64,000 nt of DNA, taken from contig JANJXV010000029.1 of NCBI GenBank assembly GCA_024803745.1, positions 23,488,001 through 23,552,000 on the forward strand. Reading direction: 5' to 3'. The translations under genes and the position numbers were made by a program. Position 1 is the stretch's first letter. Each line of letters opens with the position of its first letter. Origin of the DNA: Megascapheus bottae (taxonomy: Eukaryota; Chordata; Mammalia; Rodentia; Geomyidae). This document shows, piece by piece, positions 58,776 through 64,000 of the stretch. The notes beneath the pieces are model-generated. The model had not been told where the DNA came from. It worked only from the letters and a program-made list of their open reading frames with translations, and ran no database searches.

Positions 58776-60810
58776 ATTTAAAAAAACAAAGAGCAGAAAA
58801 GAGAAAAAGGAAAGAAAAGTACCACCTACTTCAGTGAGTACTGGGTTAAATATTCAGCATGAGAATTTTGTATTTAAAATTTATTTGAAGCTTAGCATAT
58901 CACTAAGAATGCAACAGAAAGTTCCCTTTCTTTGATTTTTGATCAGTTGTGCCAATGCATACCAACAGAATTTGACATCCACAGAGAGTTCACACGTTCC
59001 TTCATGCTTGTGTTATCCCTTTTCATTGGCCTACTTTCAATACATCTCCTGCTCAACTCAGTTTTACATCCATGAAATTCTTGTAGGTCATTTTTCTTTT
59101 TTCTCTTTTCATCCTAACTTGACCCACAACTGCTCCCAGATTGCAGATGTGAATTTGTCCCACACCTATGCTTCTGTCAACCCCATCTGACCCATTTTGA
59201 GCTCCCAGCCTCTGCTCTAAGGCAGGCTTCCTATTGAGCAGGCACCTGGTACACCATTTGCTTGGCTTCCCTTGCAGCCTGGCTGCTGTTCTCATTCCTC
59301 CTTCCCTATCCTCCCTTCCCTAGACTATAAGAGTGCATGCATAAATCAGTATTTAGTTCATGACACCTTGAACATTTCACACAAAAATATTACAGTTTAT
59401 ATGCCAAGAAACAAAATGAAAACCATAGATGTGCTTAAAGGGTAATACATTACTACAGTCTTTCTTAGCTAGAAATTGAGAGATTTCATAAGAGATAAGA
59501 TTTCTCTTCTATCTTTACTGCAGACACTGAAAGTTAAAGTTTTAAAACTAAATAAATAAAACACTATCCAGTTGACCATAGGGGACAGAAAGGACAATGT
59601 GTAAAACCCAGCTTGTAAATCTCCAAACAGTCAATTAGCATAGCAATATGAGCAATGAGTAGACCCTACAGCCTTTCCCAGGCAAACACAGTAATTAAAA
59701 ACAAATTACAGTGCTGAGCCTTGATGTGGTGCTTTACAAGGTACCCCACCTGCCAACCAGCAGCTAAATTCATTCCAAGACTGTCTGGCCAATTATTGGC
59801 CTCCCTATTGGGTAACCTGGGCTTCTAGTGAGAGTGCCATTTGCAAGGATCTACATCTGAAGGGGCCTTTTGTTTTCAGAAGGCCACTGAACTTCCAGGA
59901 GACTGGAGGGTAGGTTTCTATATGGATAAATTGCGCTTCAGCCAGAAAACCTGTTCTTTGCACAACACTGCACAGAGACTGGAGATACTCCAATTTTAGC
60001 ACTAGAATAGACTCTCTGGGTTCAAACAAGAAAAACATACACTATTACACATTGTTTTTGCTCCAGGTGATTGTAATTAGGGAAAGAAAAAGAAAAATTA
60101 AACCTTGATTTTGACATCTTCATAAAAAGATCTTGGTTAAACACCAAGCCTGCTTTTTTCTGTTAGATAAAAATGAATCCATCAAATCAAGTCAAGGGAA
60201 ATTTATTGGCTTAATTTATTCTTGCTTTTATATGTGAATGAAAACATAGACAAGGCTAGAATTAAAAGAAAATGCCCAGTGCATACACTTTTTCAACTTA
60301 GAATACTGATAATGAAGAAGGGGTTGATATGTGAATATCATAGAGAAAGGTCACCAGTCCCAGTATACAATTTCTTCCAGATGGATCCCACAATGAGGAA
60401 ATTTATATTCATGCCTATATTACTATATACAGAGAGTTCATGGATATGAACATAGACTTTGAATTACTCCTTCCTAGGGATATTAATGTACGATCTTTTT
60501 CTGCCATGGTTAGGTCATCCAATAGCAGGGAATTTTTCTGAGGAAGACCTCGTCTTTTGTGCTATAGGAAAGTGAGATCCCTCACATGGAACTACTATTT
60601 TAAATACCTTTTTACAAAATTTGAAGCAGTTGGTCATCCATTCAATGCATACTTCTGTAATGTCATTTATATATAAAGAATCTTATAGCAAAAATTCAAC
60701 ATGGGCATTGACTTTTGAAATGATCTTAAACATTACTAATTCCTTGCTATTTTGTTAACTATGACTAGATATCTGAAATGTGATTGTGCACTATTTTCTT
60801 TTTAAAACAT
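58776..60810. other. unassigned sequence
   Basis: No element recognised. 59580-59830 is unique and may be conserved. Short frames (59805-60038, 59053-59295) show no gene context. Confidence 0.45.
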
Positions 60811-60814
60811 TTTA

Positions 60815-61096
60815 TTGTACCTGTCATTGTTGGCATATAGGAAGGCAGTTGATTTTTGAGGATTAATTTTATACCCTGCTACCTTGCCTAAGTTTTGAAT
60901 CAGCTCAAGCAGCTTGGGAGTGGGGTCTATAGGGTTCTTTAAATACAGAATCAGACATCTGCAAAGAGGGAAAGTTTCACTTCCTCTTTCCCTATATGGA
61001 TCCCCTTTATACTTGCTTCTTGCCTTACTGCTCTGGCTAGGAATTCTAATACTATGTTAAGGAGGAGTGGAGAGAGTGGACATCCTTGTCTCATTC
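60815..61096 (-). mobile_element. inverted 5' segment of an L1 (RT region)
   Basis: On the minus strand this reads the L1 reverse-transcriptase region from the [15 protein letters not shown] block (about 61090-61020) past the FADD site, which is altered here (TTTGCAGATGTCTG). It continues to a [14 protein letters not shown] block near 60870-60830. It is the missing upstream part of the sense L1 that starts at 61097, in opposite orientation. Confidence 0.88.
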
Positions 61097-63005
61097 CAGG
61101 GAAAGCAAATCCTTTTGCAATAACCTCAAAGAATTAACATAACTAAGAATGTAAAGGACCATTTTGATGAAAACTTTAAAACCCTGAGAAAAGAAATTAA
61201 AGCAGAACTGAGGAAATGGAAAAACCTCCCATGCTCCTGGATTGGAAGAATTAACATCATGAAAATAGAAATCTTGCCAAGGGCTATCTATAAATTCAAT
61301 GCAATACCCATTAATATCCCAATGTCATTCTTTAAAGAAATAGAAGAAGCAATCCAAAATTTCATATGGAATAATAAAAGACCCGTAAAGCAAAAACAAT
61401 TCTTAGTAGAAATAACAGTGTAGGAGGAACTTCAATACCAAACTTTAGACTCTATTACAGAGCTACAGTGACCAAAACAATTTTGTACTGGCACAAGAAC
61501 AGGTCTGAAGACCAATGGAATAGAATTGAGGACCCAGATATTAACCCACAGACCTATGGCCACCTAATCTTTGATAAGGGAGCCAAAAAAATAGAATGGA
61601 AGAAAGACAGCCTCTTCAACGTGGTGCTGGCAGAACAGGTTAAGCACCTGCAAACAACTAAAGCTGGAACCTTCTTTGTCACCCTGCACTAGAATTAACT
61701 CCAAATGGATCAAAGACCTTGAGGTAAAAGCAGATACACTGAAAACTTTACAAGAAGGATTAGGACATACACTAAGTCTTCTTGACACAAGTTGAAACTT
61801 TGTTAATAAAGACCCAGAACTCAACAAATCAGAGAAAGGCTGGATACATGGGACTGCATTAAACTGCAAAGCTTCTATATGGGAAAGGACATAGCTAGCA
61901 AATTAACTAGAAAGCCTACAGAGTGGGAGAAGATCTTCATTAACCATAAATGGACAAAGGCCTCATATCTAAAATATGTCCACAGTTCAAAAAATTGAAT
62001 TACTCCAAAACTTATCTCCAAAGAAACAACAATCCCATTAAAAGATGGGCCAATGACTTTCTCTGAAGAAGAAATAAGAATGGCCTATAGACACATGAAG
62101 AAACGCTCGACATCTCTTGCCATAAAAGAAATGCAAATCAAAACAACTCTAAGATTCCACCTCACTTCAGTTAGAATGGCCAGGATCAAGAAATCTAATA
62201 ACAGATGATGGAGGGGATGTGGCCAGGAGGGATCTCTACTACACTTTTGGTGGGAGTGCAAACTCATTCAACCACTATGGAAAGCTCCCCTATGACCCAG
62301 CAATTCCACTACTTGGCATTTACTCAATCGTCCAGAAACAAGGACATACTGAATCCACTAGCACAACAATGTTCATTGCAGCACTATTTACCATAGCCAA
62401 GATATGGAACCAACCCAGATGCCCCTCAGTTGATGAGTGGATCAACAAGATGTGCTATTTATACACAATGAAATTCTATGCTGCTGTCAGAAAGAACATC
62501 TCATTTGTAAAGAAATGGACTTAGAAAAAATCATATTAAGTGAAGTAATCCAGACTCAAAGGAACATAGGCTCAATGGTTTCCCTCATTTGTCATAATCA
62601 GTAGAAAACTTGGGCCCTCCTAGCAGAGATTTACAATAGCACAAAACCTAGATACATAAGGCCATATGGTAGGACACTAAATAAAAGAACCTCCAGGATA
62701 TAGAAACAAAAGCCATATTGTTGTCCTTAATGTACTATGTTATCTCTCATCTCTTTTGCTGTCCCTTGGTTATCTCATTTTGTTACAGTATTTCACCTTG
62801 TTATCTGATATATTGTATATATGCATTTTTGGTTATTTGAAATCGGGTAGGGAAGGGGGAAAAACAAGATGAGAGGTGGGGTGGAGGGAGGGAAATGGGG
62901 ACCAAGACATGAGAAAGGGTATCAATGTTTGTGAAGTAATGCACCTTCTATCTGGTGGATATAATGTAACCCTTCTATTAATTACAGTAAAAAATATATG
63001 GAAAA
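61097..63005 (+). mobile_element. LINE-1 3' part, sense arm of a twin-primed insertion
   Basis: It continues the L1 immediately downstream of the inverted arm: a NPFAITS-like start, then [45 protein letters not shown], and the C-terminus to about 62524. The 3'UTR with its G-rich block and a closing A-rich AAAAAATATATGG follows. The ORF has several stops and frameshifts. Confidence 0.92.
61170..62524 (+). pseudogene. L1 ORF2 C-terminal remnant
   Basis: Region after the reverse transcriptase to the C-terminus, in several frames. Around 62277-62290 a 35-bp stretch found in sister copies (19749-19784, 58050-58080) is missing between two AGC trinucleotides, shifting the frame just before [14 protein letters not shown]. 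It ends with KFYAAVRKN at about 62500. Confidence 0.88.
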
Positions 63006-63440
63006 AATTTCATTGTAAAGGTGGGGTACTGAGGGGATTACAGTTATGTAAGTAAGGTAATGAGTATATTTCTTTTTGAACATTCTCTTCCAGTTTCACC
63101 TCCCTAACCCTCCTCTTTCACAACTTGTATAGTTCATTTCTAACATAGTATCTAGTGAATATCACTGTTATATTGGTTCAGCCTTTGTCCCACCAGTTCT
63201 GTGATTTCCCTTTCCCTTCCCAAAGTCAGAAAAACTTGTTAACAAGATAAAGGGTACAAAAATAAATTTAAAAAAACAGTGACAATAGGTGATAAACAAA
63301 AGGGAGAAAAGGGAAGAAAAAAGAAAGGAACTTCAAACAGTACACTAAAAATCTCTTGTTTCCTTTTCTTGGAGTTAATTTCCATAAGCATCATGTTATA
63401 TGGTCATATCCACATGTAAAGAGTATAGAATTTTTTTCTG
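63006..63440 (-). mobile_element. L1 3' end derived repeat
   Basis: The antisense L1-type tail parallels 12635-13080 (CATTGTAAAGGTGGGGTACT, TAGTATCTAGTGAATATCAC, C/T-rich block). It directly abuts the A-tail of the twin-primed L1. Confidence 0.7.
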
Positions 63441-63940
63441 TCTCCACTCTTGTCTTTAAATTATACTTTATTATCTTCAAGTAATTGTACAAAGGTTTTA
63501 TCATTCAACAAATCAGTGTATGAGTACAATGCATCTCTCAATTCATGTCAATTCTTCCTTCTCCCCCATTTTTCTTTCAATTTTCTTTATTTCATAGGCT
63601 ATATATTTAATACTATGACTGCATTCTCCCCTACTTCCCCTTTCTCCTTTCATCTCCCCACTAGAACTTTCAAATACTAGTTTTCTGGTATTCATTTTTG
63701 TATTGTGAGTTAAATTTTCTAAAAAATTACACTTTGAATGCTCCCCTACAAGTACCACACTTAGGTTAACTTATATGTATTTGCATACATTCTCCATACG
63801 CATTTACTTGCACATTTATATATTAGTTCTAGCTTTCACATATGAGAGATAACATGCATCATTTTTTCTCTGGGCCTGACTTATTTAATAGTCTTTTTTC
63901 CAAGTCCATCCATTTCTATGCAAATGGTAAAATATGACTC
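63441..63940 (-). mobile_element. older L1 3'UTR/ORF2-end fragment
   Basis: Antisense L1 landmarks GAGAGATAACATGCATCATT and TCCAAGTCCATCCATTTCTA at 63845-63925, preceded by an AT-rich 3' end. It is from a different subfamily from the L1 upstream. Confidence 0.72.
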
Positions 63941-63941
63941 T

Positions 63942-64000
63942 TAGCTAGGCACCGGTGGCTCATGCCTATATTCCTAGCTACTCAAGAGGCTGAGATCTGA
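63942..64000 (+). mobile_element. B1-like/Geo SINE cut by the window end
   Basis: GCTAGGCACCGGTGGCTCAT and CTAGCTACTCAAGAGGCTGA: the first ~58 bp of a well-preserved B1-like half, inserted at the end of the L1 fragment. Confidence 0.88.

Overview
The window is interspersed-repeat-dominated mammalian nuclear DNA. I see no rRNA, tRNA gene, CRISPR array, operon or intact protein-coding gene. The repeat content points to a rodent. There are ID elements, B1-like monomers fused to a second module, many LINE-1 copies, and class II LTRs with 6-bp target duplications. The commonest SINE has an ID-like left half and a right half that matches neither ID nor B1. That is what I recall being described as IDL-Geo of the Geomyoidea (pocket mice, kangaroo rats, pocket gophers), so a heteromyid or geomyid rodent is my best guess. 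This is inference, not proof.

Layout. 1-3.5 kb: purine repeat, two SINEs and unique AT-rich DNA. 3.55-8.88 kb: a 5'-complete minus-strand L1 with target duplications, whose ORF2 has lost its reverse transcriptase. 9-16 kb: old L1 pieces and SINEs, including one SINE nested in another with a perfect 16-bp duplication. 16.9-20.5 kb: a second 5'-complete L1 (plus strand) with ORF1 but almost no ORF2, abutting an older L1. 22.05-23.45 kb: a defective class II endogenous retrovirus with matched 6-bp duplications. 24-38 kb: SINEs, microsatellites, unique DNA, and one possible terminal exon with 3'UTR at 25.77-25.98 kb. 38.83-39.23 kb: a solo LTR of the same family. 39-47 kb: mostly unique AT-rich DNA with possible conserved noncoding blocks. 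47.5-49.3 kb: an L1 tail that split a SINE, followed by a 470-bp purine microsatellite. 52-55 kb: SINEs and a young 133-bp tandem duplication. 56.1-56.5 kb: a different solo-type LTR. 57.5-64 kb: further L1 tails, one with a twin-priming inversion, and older L1 3' sequence at the edge.

The elements form a record of successive insertion and decay, not a working gene set. The features most worth following up are the two 5'-complete L1s that both lack reverse transcriptase, the defective provirus, the module shared by two SINE families, the inverted L1, and the candidate exon. I found no convincing novel functional system. Large intervals are simply unassigned AT-rich intergenic or intronic sequence.
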